A DNA stretch of 64,000 bases from a bacterium (GCA_018435605.1 JAHDNF010000003.1:248001-312000), one strand, 5' to 3'; shown: positions 36,753-49,200, counted from the stretch's first letter. Translations and numbers: made by a program. Notes: generated by a model not told the origin, from the letters alone.

Positions 36753-37123
36753 TTGTTTCTTGCGGAGTTTACATTTTCGAAAATAGGCGTTTGAAGCAGG
36801 CTCACGAGCGTTACGGAGATAAATTGCTGAGAAAAATATTTACCGAAGATGAACTCGCTTACGCACTCGGCACTGCTCATTGCATGGAAAGGCTGGGCGC
36901 TCGGTTTGCGGCTAAGTGCGCTTGTTTTCAAGCTATGGCGTGGGATAGATGGCGTCCGTATAAAGAGATTTATGTTGTGAAAGACGCTTTAGGCGCTCCG
37001 AGGATTAATATGAGTGAACCGATGTGGACTTTTTTCCGGCAAACCGGCGCTACATCAGTTCATCTTTCGATAACACATATAAAGGAATGTTCGTTGGCTC
37101 AGGTAATAACGGAAAAAATATAA
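36749..37123 (+). CDS. Degenerate holo-ACP synthase (AcpS) homologue lacking metal-binding residues
   Basis: 124 residues, the length and layout of AcpS: GVYIFENRRLKQA, LLRKIFTEDELAYAL, LGARFAAKCACFQAM, SITH. AcpS transfers 4-phosphopantetheine from CoA to acyl carrier protein with a metal held by Asp8 and Glu58 (E. coli numbering). Here these positions are Tyr8 and Cys57, the FK-A-L lysine is Gln, and the SHD motif is THI. Each change is clear in the codons (TAC, TGC). It therefore looks like a pseudo-enzyme or a protein with a changed role. It overlaps the heptosyltransferase by four bases (ATGA) and is followed by asd 18 bases later, so it is expressed with the operon. Confidence 0.72.
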   Translation: MIVSCGVYIFENRRLKQAHERYGDKLLRKIFTEDELAYALGTAHCMERLGARFAAKCACFQAMAWDRWRPYKEIYVVKDALGAPRINMSEPMWTFFRQTGATSVHLSITHIKECSLAQVITEKI

Positions 37124-37141
37124 CGTTTTGTGGAGGTTGGT

Positions 37142-38158
37142 ATGGCAAAAGATTATGTAGTAGCGGTGATGGGAGCAACCGGCGCAGTGGGGCAGGAGAT
37201 GATGCAGACATTGGAAAAACGCGGTTTTCCTGTCAGAGAACTGAGGCTGTTGGCATCGGCTCGCTCAAAAGGAAAAAAACTCGTTTTCAAAGGCAAAGAA
37301 CTTACTGTTGAGGAATTGACTGAGAAATCGTTTGCTGGAGTAGACATTGTATTGGCAAGCGCAGGCGGTAGCATCAGCAAACAATTCGCGCCTTACGCAG
37401 TAAAAGCCGGAGCTGTGGTTATAGACAATACCAGCGCGTTTCGTATGGATCCTGAAGTGCCGCTGGTTGTTCCTGAAGTGAACCCTGAAGATATTTTCAC
37501 GAATAAGGGTATTATAGCGAACCCTAATTGTTCAACGATTCAGATGGTGCAGGTACTTAAACCGTTACATGATTACGGCAAGATTCGCAGAGTAGTAGTT
37601 TCGACTTATCAGGCAGTTTCGGGAGCAGGCCAGAAAGCCATAAATGAATTGCTAAACGAAATCGAAGCGGTCATGCAGGGTAAACCTTATACACGGACTG
37701 TGTTTCCCCATCAGATAGCTTTTAATGCGCTACCGAGAATTCCGCAGTCAGGCGGTATTGAGGACGGCGGGTACACTAATGAAGAAATGAAAATGATCAA
37801 GGAAACAAAAAAGATCATGCACGACCCGTCCATACAAGTAACCGCCACATGTGTGCGTGTGCCGGTTGTACGTGGACATAGCGAGTCGGTCAATGTACAG
37901 ACTGACAAAGATATTTCCGTTGAACTTGCCCGTGAGTTGTTGTCAAAGACGCCCAACGTTGTTGTCCTTGATGATATCCATAATGAAAAGTACCCATTAG
38001 CGACCGATGCTTCAGGGAAATACGAAACCTTTGTCGGGCGGATACGAAAAGACGATACTGTGAACTATGGGTTGAATATGTGGGTTGTCAGCGACAATCT
38101 GCTTAAAGGCGCGGCGCTCAACGCGGTTCAAATAGCGGAAAAGCTGATCGGAAAGTAA
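37142..38158 (+). CDS. asd: Aspartate-semialdehyde dehydrogenase
   Basis: 338 residues. NADP-binding VMGATGAVGQEMM, the catalytic cysteine C130 in NPNCSTIQMV, and VSTYQAVSGAGQ are standard. It converts aspartyl phosphate to aspartate semialdehyde, which feeds lysine, threonine, methionine and diaminopimelate. GGAGG lies before ATG 37142. It is the last gene of the LPS operon, followed by a strong terminator, a location with no obvious metabolic link to LPS. Confidence 0.95.
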   Translation: MAKDYVVAVMGATGAVGQEMMQTLEKRGFPVRELRLLASARSKGKKLVFKGKELTVEELTEKSFAGVDIVLASAGGSISKQFAPYAVKAGAVVIDNTSAFRMDPEVPLVVPEVNPEDIFTNKGIIANPNCSTIQMVQVLKPLHDYGKIRRVVVSTYQAVSGAGQKAINELLNEIEAVMQGKPYTRTVFPHQIAFNALPRIPQSGGIEDGGYTNEEMKMIKETKKIMHDPSIQVTATCVRVPVVRGHSESVNVQTDKDISVELARELLSKTPNVVVLDDIHNEKYPLATDASGKYETFVGRIRKDDTVNYGLNMWVVSDNLLKGAALNAVQIAEKLIGK

Positions 38159-38162
38159 AACT

Positions 38163-38193
38163 AAAAAGCCCTGAAAAATTTTCAGGGCTTTTT
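38163..38193. terminator. Bidirectional terminator after asd
   Basis: GCCCTGA and TCAGGGC form a perfect stem flanked by runs of A before and T after, so the element can end transcription from both sides. It closes the asd operon and may also stop the convergent small gene at 38213-38524. Confidence 0.87.
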
Positions 38194-38212
38194 ATTATAT
38201 CCAGCAGATAGA

Positions 38213-38524
38213 TTAATTATTGATTAGGGCATTGATACGATCTGTATCAAATTGAATATGGATCTTATCTGCATTAGGAGAAGTGGATATTTTCGACATT
38301 ATTTCAGCAAGCAGTGACGCCGCTTCGTCGGCACTGTTGACATCCTGATCAGCCGCGATGAGATTTTCGCGTTTTATAGCGTTTTTCAATGCTGTGTCAA
38401 GTACATCCTGTACGGATTTGTCTTTGTTTTCCTGACGGATTTCTTTTTTACGTTCCTGTTCCAAAGTTTGTTGAGCGTTTTGCAAATAGTCGTCGTGATA
38501 ATTTATTGATTGTATGTTTGACAT
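38213..38524 (-). CDS. Small protein, unknown function, under a sigma-54 promoter
   Basis: 103 residues without membrane segments or signal peptide. Residues 15-60 are a charged helix, followed by an acidic turn (DVNSADEA) and a helix, then IHIQFDTDRINALIN at the end. The tail faintly resembles short proteins found next to flagellin genes, but I would not name it. The start at ATG 38524 is set by AAGGAGG six bases upstream; an in-frame ATG 90 bases further on lacks this. The promoter upstream is a near-perfect sigma-54 site, which is often used for flagellar or surface genes. Confidence 0.7.
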   Translation of the reverse strand: MSNIQSINYHDDYLQNAQQTLEQERKKEIRQENKDKSVQDVLDTALKNAIKRENLIAADQDVNSADEAASLLAEIMSKISTSPNADKIHIQFDTDRINALINN

Positions 38525-38567
38525 AAATGCCCTCCTTGTTATGAGTACCTGATCGTGGATAAAATAA

Positions 38568-38584
38568 AGCAATATATGTGCCAA
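38568..38584 (-). promoter_or_regulatory. Sigma-54 promoter of the 103-residue gene
   Basis: On the minus strand the sequence reads TTGGCACATATATTGCT: TGGCAC, five bases, TTGCT, a full match to the RpoN consensus with GG and GC ten bases apart. Transcription would start about 12 bases downstream, near 38557, leaving a leader of about 33 nt that contains the AAGGAGG ribosome site. Confidence 0.82.
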
Positions 38585-38779
38585 ATATTGAAAGTAAATT
38601 CTATCATGCCTCAACTCAAGGCTGTTTCATGGGTAATAATTGAATTTTGTATTGGTAATGACAGATAAAATATATTGGCTTTCAAATTCTTTTATGAAAA
38701 TATATTCCTGTTAGTGCATATATTGCCGTTTTTTTAGACAGTCTGACAAATAATGCGCTTAAAAAGGGGATAGCTACAG

Positions 38780-40201
38780 ATGCGGCAAGGTATACCTCGA
38801 AATTTGTATAATATTTTTTTTACGGCTGTTTGTGCTGGATTCTGTTTTACAGTAGCCGGTATTTTTATTGTAAGGTCGGCAGGATTTTGTCTGTATCCGT
38901 ATCCTATTGAGAACGGAGAAGGTATTTGCCTTCACATGGCTCAATTGCTAAAAGAGGGAAATCTCTACAAACCGTTAAACGAATTGCCGTTGATAGTTGC
39001 AAACTACCCGCCGGTGTATTTTTTCCTCAACTGGGTATCGATACCGTCAAATATTTTTATGTGGGGTCGTTGTGTATCCACCTTAGCTACGCTGGGAATA
39101 GGTGTTGTTGTTTTTTTAATTCTTAAGCGATACACACGCATGAACAGTATTGGATTCATAGCCGTGAGTGTTTTATTTATGTATCCATGGCTTAACTTGA
39201 GCGGCATGTTGTATCGAGTGGATATGCTTGCCGCTTTTTTTTCGATTCTGGGTTTTTTTGTGTTTTTCAGTAATGTGCGTAGGGCGCGTCTTATTGCCGC
39301 TGTGTTTTTTATGTTGGGATTGTATACCAAGCACACTGTTTGGGCTGGTCCGCTTGCCGCGTATACATGTCTGATCATTCAAGACCGCAAGCAGGGAATC
39401 CGTGATTTTCTGATTTTCATTGCTTCCGGTGCGGGTATTTTTGTGATACTTACCTTGATAACGCGCGGATGTTTTTTTCGTCATCTGGTAATGTATAATG
39501 TTTATAACTATAAGTTAAGTCAGCTTTGGCATTTCTTGAAAATTTTCATTAAAGATACCGGTATTATATGGATACCGTCGATAATAGGTTTTACTTCTGT
39601 TTGCCGTTCCAACCGTCCTATCTTGCTATACACCATATTCAGTTTTGCCTTATTAGGTATGCTTGGGCGTGAAGGAGCATCGGCGCATTATTTTCTTGAA
39701 TCGGCTATAGCGGTAGCCTTAATTGGGGCTATCGGAATAAACGAATTGCAACTAAAAAAACGCCGATTTTATCTGAATGCGCTTATTGTTGTGTTATTGC
39801 TGGGCGGACATTTGTATATGAACCGAGGTGTTTTTCAAAAAATTACGATTGATGAAAAATATAAGCTGATCATGTCACTTCTTCATAAAGAGATTATCAA
39901 TGAAAAAGGAAAAGTTTTAGCCGAAGACAACGGGGTTATAGTAATGACAGGTAAAACCGTGTATGTGCATACCTTCGCTATTTCCAAACTGATCGAACAG
40001 GGGGTAATGCGCCCCGATATTTTTTACGATATGATAGCGAATCGGGAATTTGCGTTGATCGTGCTTAATTCCAATCTCGAAAAATTATCGCGGTTTACAT
40101 ACTCCAGATTTACAAAAGAAGCGCTTATGCTCATATATAAGAATTATAAGTTTGAAAAACAGATAGGAAATAATTATTTATATAGAAGAAAGCCGCAATA
40201 G
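38780..40201 (+). CDS. GT-C-type membrane glycosyltransferase-like protein
   Basis: 473 residues, about ten membrane segments. After the first segment, the loop PIENGEGICLHMAQLLKEGNLYK followed by VANYPPVYFF matches the GT-C (ArnT/PMT-like) family. In that family an acidic residue in the first loop binds the lipid-linked sugar; here Glu in ENGEG is the candidate. The C-terminal ~110 residues are soluble and may be periplasmic. It would add a sugar from polyprenyl phosphate on the periplasmic face. A GGGG ribosome site lies 12 bases before the ATG. It is a lone gene between the divergent small gene and the convergent giant subtilase. The substrate is unknown. Confidence 0.68.
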   Translation: MRQGIPRNLYNIFFTAVCAGFCFTVAGIFIVRSAGFCLYPYPIENGEGICLHMAQLLKEGNLYKPLNELPLIVANYPPVYFFLNWVSIPSNIFMWGRCVSTLATLGIGVVVFLILKRYTRMNSIGFIAVSVLFMYPWLNLSGMLYRVDMLAAFFSILGFFVFFSNVRRARLIAAVFFMLGLYTKHTVWAGPLAAYTCLIIQDRKQGIRDFLIFIASGAGIFVILTLITRGCFFRHLVMYNVYNYKLSQLWHFLKIFIKDTGIIWIPSIIGFTSVCRSNRPILLYTIFSFALLGMLGREGASAHYFLESAIAVALIGAIGINELQLKKRRFYLNALIVVLLLGGHLYMNRGVFQKITIDEKYKLIMSLLHKEIINEKGKVLAEDNGVIVMTGKTVYVHTFAISKLIEQGVMRPDIFYDMIANREFALIVLNSNLEKLSRFTYSRFTKEALMLIYKNYKFEKQIGNNYLYRRKPQ

Positions 40202-40258
40202 GATATTCGCGCATGTGTAAGTTCCACTCAACCTCAAAAAATTTGATAATGTTTCTAT

Positions 40259-43200
40259 TTACTCTTCGCGTATGTAAATGATGTATAATCCCATAGGTTG
40301 ATCTTTAGGATTCGGGCGGTCCGGAGGTGTTCCTGTATCTTGGTATGATGTAGTCGGTCCGTTAGCTGTTACAGTGTCGATAAGGGTAAATATGGGCAGT
40401 TCTTGGCAATAATATATTGAATAAGATTTATCGGGAACGCTTTCCCATGTAACTGTAACGCCGTCGTTATCCAGAAAAATTTCTCCTACAACGAATTTAG
40501 ACGCAGGGTCGTTGGGGTTAGTTCCGGCGATATATTCCCATAGGTCGCTATGAGAATCGTTGTCCGTATCGAACAAGAGCGGATTGGAGGCGAAGGCCTC
40601 TTCCTGCGCGTTAGTCAATCCGTCGCAGTCAGGGTCGTCCGATCCTGATTGCGGTGAACGGGATCCGAAATAGAGAAATTCCCATGCATCGGTCAATCCG
40701 TCGTTATCCCAGTCGGTCAGCCATTTAACTGACCGGCTTACTAACTGTGATCTTGCTACCTCCGACTGGATATGCTCGATACCGAAATCCAGACAAATAG
40801 CCCTATAAATGGTTGTTTCAACGGCAAACCCGCCGGTTTTGCTCGAAAAGGTCTGGCCTGCGCCTAGTGTTGTATCGTATTCAAAAATGGAGTATGCCGG
40901 GGTGAAAACGTCTATCTCGCCGGTTTCGGTAGTTGAGTTGATATCGATAATATCGGGAATACCTATTGTCGAATTCGTACTTTTCAGGTATGTCGAGCCG
41001 GTTTGTTTTTGTACCGAGTACGCATAAAGATATTGGTTAAGAAAATAGTTTGCCTCGTTGTCGGTCTCGGTATAATAACCGATATTCCGTCCGCTGATAA
41101 ACAGGTTTCCACCTGTCGACAGGTATGTACGAAGGGTGTCGTAATCTTGCGCAGTCAAGCAGGTGATTCCATTATCTCCTGTTATTAAAATTATCGCGCC
41201 ATACTGATAATGTTGCGCAAGGTTTTCAGTTATTGAACCGCGGTATTTCATATCCCAAATATCGTAAGCGGCAGTATTATCCAGAATTGTTTTCATGATA
41301 TTGACTGCGGTATCGTTGTCGCGGTCGGCATTGACAAGTAGGATGGCGTGTTGCTGTTCGAAGGTTTTTGTGGTGAACGACATTATTTTAGAGTAAGTAT
41401 TTACCGCGCCAAGGATATCGGCTGTGGATACGGTTATATGATAGTTTGCCTGTGATGATGGAGTTAGCCAGCTACCGGCAAAGATGAAATCGTTATCCTG
41501 ATTGTCATTGTGCAGACCGTCGTCATATAATGTGATCGTGTCGAGCGGAATACCGTCATTTGACAAAATGACAGCCTGAATATAATCAACCTCTGTTCCT
41601 TCCTGAATTTGTGCCGTGATTGTAATCAGCGAGTCGGTTTGAGCGCTTTGCGGCGATACCTCGCTGTAAATCAGTATCGGAGCATCGTTATCGGCAATTG
41701 TGATAAGAACGGTTTCTTTGTAGGTGTATTGGTTATATGATCCGTCGTAGCCCGACATGGTTATTGTAACCTGTATTTTTTGTCCGTTGTTAGTGAAAAT
41801 AGTCGGCTCGATAAAAAATGGCGATGGTTCTGCGTATATTGTAACCGACGGATTGATTATAGAATACGAAACTAAGCCTGTGTGATACTGTTCTACAAAA
41901 GTATTGTTGATAGATATGGATACGGTTGAGGCTTGCGATGCCAGCGTACCGACATTACGAACCCCGATATCTATAAAGTTTTGTTTTCCCGCTTGAAATC
42001 CTGAGCCGTCTGACGATGAAAATTCGGTGACAGTCAGGTATGGAATATTTTTTGTGGAAAACGACAATGCGTTGTTAAGTCTGCCGAAATTTCCGTTTGT
42101 GTTGTATGCGATCAGATCGATCAGGTAATCGAAAGACCCTGCGGGTACGGTATAGCGGCCCGTAAAGATACCGTCGTTTTCGAGGATGTCTGCGCCGGTT
42201 CCATCGTCGTATAAAATCACTTCCGCGACAGTTGTTTCATCCGGTTGTTCAATTTGAGCGATTACGGATGATATTAGGTATATGTCGTTTACTGCGCATG
42301 ATATATCTATGGTTTCCCCTGGCAGACGGTGCAATGCGCTGATGGTCGGGTTGGTTATGTGCGGACCTAAAATCCATTCAAGGGTTTGTTTCATAAGGAA
42401 TTCTTTTTGAAGTTGCTGGTTGATGTTGACGAACCTGAAATCAAAGAACATTGTTTTGTATACGCCGGTATCGGTTTTTATTGCCGCCGATGCGGTTGAT
42501 TGTGTATACGGCAATGAGCTACCGCTGTAAGTCAAAGCGGTTATGCCGGGCGGTACGGGGTCGGATTCAGCGGCATAAGCGAAAGCCAAAGTTGCTGATG
42601 CGCCTTCGAATAATTCGCCGGTAACGCCCGTAATATCTCTGAGATTGTAAGACCGGCCTTGATATTGAGCATGCAGGTAGTCGTTCAAAAAGACGTTTGA
42701 CTGCGCGCCGTAATTTGTTAACAAGTACCCGTTGTCACTGCCCGATACGATCATTGTGCCCCCCGCGGATAAATAGGCGATGTAATTAGCCTGATCGGTG
42801 GCGGATATCCGTGTTGTTGCCGTATTTGTCCCTGTGAACAGAAGTACGCATCCGTCGAGGTATTGTAGCAGGGTTGAAATATCTATATCGCCTCGCAGGT
42901 TGCAATCCCAGTAATCATATTCATAGCCCAGATTGGTCAGCAGGTCTTTATATTGTTGTTCGACGTTGCTTGAGCCTCCGTCGTCGTCAAGAAGCAATAC
43001 GCGGTGTTGCGGAATAAACGGTATTGACGTGAAAAGTTTGGTTGTATTCCACGTATTGCTGTTGGATAAGATATCTTCGGTATAAATTTTTATGGTGTAG
43101 CTTCTAGGTGTGAACGGAATGATAAACGTATTGCCGAATATTGAGTCTCCGGCTTTTCCGTCGGCATGGTTGCCTGTGTCGTAAAGTGGTAATGTATAAG

Positions 43201-46200
43201 AGTACCCGCTTGACTCTATTAAAGCCCGCACGTGTTTAACGCCGCTTCCTTCTCGGATGAGTGTCTGAATATCCATAAATTCTCCGACCTGAAAATATGT
43301 GCCTGATAACGTGACGGTTTCCGGATACGGAGCCGTAGTGTCCGTTACGGTTAATGAGATTGTATCTACCGACTGATTGCCCTGAGCGTCTGTAACGGTA
43401 AGGTATCCTGTAAAAATATATCCGTTGGGGCAGTTGTAAGCGGGTTGTATTCGATATTTATTAGTATCGCTTGCTTTTAACTCATTGATCGACATAGAGC
43501 CGTATGACACCGCAAATGTAGAGTTATACGCTAAATAGGGATCGAGTATACTCAGTACTGCCTGTACATTGTCTGCGCCGGCAGTTCCTATATTTCTGAT
43601 AGTAATACCGAAATAGGTAAACGCTCCGGGCGCGAAATGACTGGAACCGGTTTGAAAAGAAAAAGTTTCGTAAACAAACACCGGACGGGCATTTGTGTAA
43701 AACGCTCCGCAGTCAGGAAATGAGTATGTTTTGCTGTCAGTTGTAGTTATATGCAGTGAGATGGTGTATTCCGTACCGGCAATCAAAGGAGTATATATTT
43801 TTGTGAATATGGTATCATTAGCCGTTGTATCGCCGTGGGTGGCATCGTTATATAGAGAAATCGTTTCGATAAAGATACCGTCGTTGTCGGTCAATGTTAC
43901 GGTCGCCGAACTGATATATGATGTGTCGGATAGTTCCGCGGTTATTGTCACCGGTTCGCCTATAACCGTTGCCGCCGGATATACATTGCATGCCAGTAAG
44001 CGCGGGACAGTGGAAACATTGAACCATGCTATAGTTTGAGCCAGTAATTTATCCTGCTGTGATGTATATCTTATCGTATCGAATTGGAGGTCGAATAGCA
44101 CCGCTTTGTATGATCCGGTATCTATCTTTACCGCCGCAGTTCCGGTTGACAGGCTGGTGTCGTCGGGGTGTAGATATAGCACAGGTTCGGCAGGGAATTC
44201 AGTGTCAATTTCTCCGGCTCGGTTGTACTGAAGATCGAGAGTAACGCCGTTGCCGATAGAGTCACCCATTTTGCCTATAAGCTGTTTTTGCGGGGCGCTT
44301 CTGCGTATATAAAGGACGTTAAAATAGTTGTCGAGAAGGGTATTTATATTTTTACCGCCGTTGGATATATAATATACGTTTTGTTCGCCGACGAGTAAGA
44401 AATTACCGTTGTTATCAAGATAATCGCTGATAATCTGTTGTGTATCTTGAGAAAAAGTCGAATAAGCCGCGGTTTTGGTATCCCATATAACTATTCCGTC
44501 TGTATATCCTTCCAGTACAGAGCTGTCGCAGTCCCCGCGCAGTGTTGTTCGCCATATATCGAAAGGGTATCCAAGTCGTTTAAGGGTTGATTCTAAAGGT
44601 GTGGGTAACATAGGATTCTGGGCGTGGTAACTTACGACAAGAATGTTGTTTTTTTGCTCGAAAGGACGGGTTGAAAACCACAGTTCCGTGTATGAATAAG
44701 CGCCGTTTCCGAGTATATCTTGAGCGTAAAAGCGTACTTTATAATCGTTCTGCATAGCAGGTAAAGTTATACTGTTGCCGTATAGGGTGTCGTTGTCATT
44801 TTGATCGTTATGCAACCCGTCGTCGTAAAGAAAGACTCGAATGACCGGTGCGCCGGAAAGTAACTCGATATCCGCCCAAACAGTGGATATTTGGGAAGCG
44901 TCGGATACATTTGCTGTAATATCGACTGCTGAACCGGCATTAGGGTATTGGGGAGAGAGTTTTTGATTGCTGATCGTTGGCGCAGATTGATCATAGATCG
45001 TTAATGTGAATTTATCGGTGAACGTATATGAACTGGAAGATATGTTTATTGTAAACTGTATATCCGTGGCGTTCGGGCAGTTGGTAGCGGTTCGAAATGA
45101 ATATCTGGAACCGTTTTGTTTTTTTGTTGCCGATGGCTCAATAGTTCCGTAAGTGAACGGTGGGCTACCGGTTATATATGTTATGCGCGGGTCGTCTGTG
45201 GATAACATTACTTTCACGTCGTGCGCTGTTGCAGTTCCGTTATTAGCTATATAAAGATCGAAGTAATTGGTGATTCCGGTTAAAAATTGACCGTAATAAG
45301 TGGGTACGGCCGAATCGTAAAAAAGCCACGGAACCGCTGTTGTGCTGAACCTGAAGATATTCTCGAAAAAATATTCTTTTCCGTCGTTGTTTTGTACCAG
45401 CAGATTGGCGGTGTAATATGCCGGCGTAGCCGGGGCAGTCCATTGGCGTCCGTATACGAAATCGTATGGGTCGCCGTCGCCGTGATCGCCGTCGTCATAA
45501 AGCATTATTGTAGTAACCAAAGCGCCGGATTCGTTGTAAATATACAACAAGGCCACGTTGACACCTGCGGTATCTTCAATAGTTGCTTGAAAAGTAAATA
45601 CTCCGGACGGGTTTTGGATAAACGGGCTTACCGAGAAATCGGTTACGCGCGCGCCGCTCTGGTTGTTTTGCATCCAAAGTATACCTTTGTTAAGTACCGA
45701 TTCGCGTGTATCGGGGTATTGTATGTCTGCGATATTAAAGTTGAACAACAACCCCCGATAGCTGTTTCCGGATCCGGTAACCGATGTGGCTATATATCCG
45801 TACTGCTGTACCTGATCGGGATTGACAGATGCCTTGACTTTTAATTGACCGCGTGCCGATGTATCGTTTACGGTGATTTCTCCGGCTAGGTTGCCGGTAA
45901 GAGTAAACGTATCGTGATCGTAAACACCTCCCGGTACGCCGAGAATCGTATCGATATACATTCTGTAGGATACATAATCGACCTTAAAAATCGAATTTAT
46001 AAGCGTATTTGCCGTAAGCCCCGAATTGGTAAGATTGTAAACAAGATTAGCACCTTCAAGTAGCAGGTTTCCGTCGTTGTTGAAGTGATCTATCAGCATT
46101 TGTTGGGTAGATGTTGATATGGTGTTGGAAGCGGATAAAGTGTCGGCGCAGTATATTATAGTCGCTTCGGTATATTGTGTCGGTATATAAGATGTGATAT

Positions 46201-49200
46201 CGCCTCGCAGGCCTCTGTCCCATATATCGAAAGCGTAACCCAATGATTGCAAAGCATTAACGCTTGGATGAACGTGCGGTTCGAGTCCTTTTGGAATAAC
46301 AACCAGCAGGGGATTGCGTTTTACAAACGGTTTGGAGTTAAACCATTGTTCAATAGAAGATACCGATTGGTTGCCCAGATTATCTTCAGCAAGTATGGTC
46401 ACTTTATAAAACTCCGGCGTAGAGGGTATTTGCCATGTTGACCCGTAACGGGATTCCGCAGGATAGTAAGAAAGTTGTACGGTATCGATAAGCGTATCGT
46501 TGAAGGTAGATACCCTAGCCTGTACCGACGTTATCGGCGAGCTGTCGGTAAGCGTTGCGTAAAATTGTGTTGTGCCGCCCGGATTGGTTGACTGCGGAGA
46601 AACGGTTATAGATGTGATCACAGGGCCTGTTAAATCGGTAGTAACGAATTCGATAGTATCTATGGTAGTTTTGCCCGAGATGTCGGTAATGGTAACTATT
46701 CCGCTGAAGCGGTAATTGTGCGGGCATTCCGGTTTGAGTGAAATATAAAAGCTGTCATATTCTTCGTATACTTTAGCGCCGGGGGCTATAGTGCCGTACT
46801 CCAAGGCCGATGTACGGTAATAGGAAATATATTTGTCGCGAAGACTGATAGAACATTTGACGTTTGCCGCGGATTTTCGACCGATATTTGTTATTGCAGG
46901 GCTGAGATACGTTGTTTTGCCGGGTTCAAGTAAGGTGTTGCTTTTATAACGGAATCCCGAATAGCGCAGTAACGGATCCTGTTTGGTAGAAAATTGTCCG
47001 CAATTATGATAGAGTAATACTGTGTCGTCTGTCTTGGTTATCTGTATATCTACAAAATATTCTTTTTCAGATGAAAGTGTTAAGAATGAACGTGAAAAAA
47101 TACTGTCTGAAGCTAATATGTCCCCGTGAGTACCGTCATCGAACAGCAGTATGGTTGCCACCGGTTGTTCATATCCTGTGTATATACTGGCTATGATGGA
47201 TTTAATCAGATGCGGGTTGTCTACGTCTGCGCTGATTAACACAGCATCGTCTGGTTCAACGGCTGAAGGCGAAATATCTACCGATGCAAGTATCGGAGTT
47301 TGATCTACGCCGAACCATTCAAAAGTTCTTTTGAGAAAGATTTTCCTGTCATGACTTGACATGATGCCGTCCCAACTGAAATCAAGGTAAACTGCTTTAT
47401 ATATACCTGCATCTAGACGCGCTCCTGTTATTCCGTATCCGATAATGTTTCCTGATCCGGATGACTGATCGAAATAAAAAATCGGCAAAGATGGCGATGA
47501 TACCGATATTTCTCCGGGCGTATGGTTTGTGGTAAGTGGAACTGACAACCCGTCGGTCAGCGTATCGCCAGCTACTCCGACGAGCGACTTGATAGTGATA
47601 TCCCTTTTTAGAAAAGATATATTAAAGTAATTGTTCAGAAACGATGCTCCGTGAATACTGTTGATATTGTATGCCGTATCTTCTCCTGTAAACAGCAGGT
47701 TGCCGCCTTCGTCCATAAACTGGCTGAGTGTGTTTATTTCGCTAACAGATATGGTTTGTGTGGAGCTTTTAGCGGTACACCACATTACGGCGCCGGATAT
47801 ATATTCCTGCATATAACTGTACGGCACTTCGCCGCGTTCCGCGGTTTTCCATACGTCATAAGGATAGTTTTGTGTTGCGAAGTAATCGGCTATCCAGTGA
47901 TATTGATCTTGAAGACTTGATGTATCGTCAACGATTAAAATCCGGTTTACGGGTATGAACGGTATTGTGGTAAACCGGTCAATAGGCGCGATGGTGGACG
48001 TATTGCCGAGTGAGTCGCTGATAGTCAGATTAATAAAATACGAAAGAGGCAACGAGTCGGTAGTAAAAACATTTGCGAACAGTGAGTCGTTTGGAGCTGA
48101 ATCGCTGTGCAGTCCGTCGTCATAAAGAGTGAGGCTCCATGATTTCGAACCGTCGCTGGAGTAAATGTATGCGTTTACCGCCCCGATATCCATACCGTCA
48201 ACTACTTTGGCTGTGATCGTTATAGGACATCCTGCCGCGACGGTTCGGGGTGTTATGTTAAACAAAGAAACCACAGGCGGTAACGTATCCTGAACAGTGA
48301 TTGTGTACGACGCATGATATTCTTTATCCGACGTATCGGTAAATTTGAAATTAAGTGTGATTTCGTGGTTATGAGGAGCGTCCGGCGAGAGCTTTATATA
48401 AAATTTGCCTCCTGTAGTGCTTTGAGTTTCACCGACATTTATAGCGGGCAATGTGCGTTCGTATGTCAGGTAATACTGCACAAACGGATCGTGCAGGCTT
48501 AATACTACGGAAAGGTTGCTGACAGCCAGTGTGCCGTTGTTAAGCACCGAGATGTCGAAATATGTCAGAGAGTTAGGGGCGAAATGATCGGTTGTGTAAG
48601 GGGATACATTTGTTATGGCAAGGTTCGGGTTTGGCATAGTAGAAAAAAATACCGGTTCTATGGATTTGGATTCGTTGCCGAATGTGTCGAAAGCGGTTAC
48701 TGTTACATAATAATCCTGAGGAGTTGAGGACGTCGTGTAAGTATTGCCGTATACATGATCGTCAGGTTCTCCGTCGTTGTGAGCGCCGTCGTCAAAGAGC
48801 TGTATGGTGTCCAGCACAGTAGTCTGTGAATTGTCGAGAATAGATGCATGCACCGATACGATGTCATCCACATCATAAACGCTTGCCAATATTTGTACGG
48901 ATTGTTCCGGTTGGAGTATGGTTGGCATAACTGCGACATCCGCTATTTTTGGACTGGATATATAGTTGATTAGAGTATTCAAAAATTCCTGCCGGTCGGT
49001 TGTATTGTATAATCCGCTTATGTCCAGATCGAATAAAACCGCACGGAAATTTTCGGTAGTATTTATGACAGCCGCCGATCCCGACGAATATATAACCCCT
49101 CCGCCATTAACAACATCGTACCGCAACAGACTTGCGGCTGGGCTGATAGGATCGATTTCGCCGGTATAAAACTGATTTGGAAGCGTAAACCAGTATCCGT

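Noticed and set aside
40259-40500. Sorting or anchoring signal at the C-terminus of the giant subtilase
   Set aside because: The last residues form a beta-sandwich-like domain ending in IYIREE; no PEP-CTERM motif, membrane segment or LPXTG is present.
45287-45844. 185-codon open frame on the plus strand within the giant subtilase gene
   Set aside because: It lies opposite the repeat-coding strand, has no ribosome site and no recognisable domain; the minus-strand frame explains the region.
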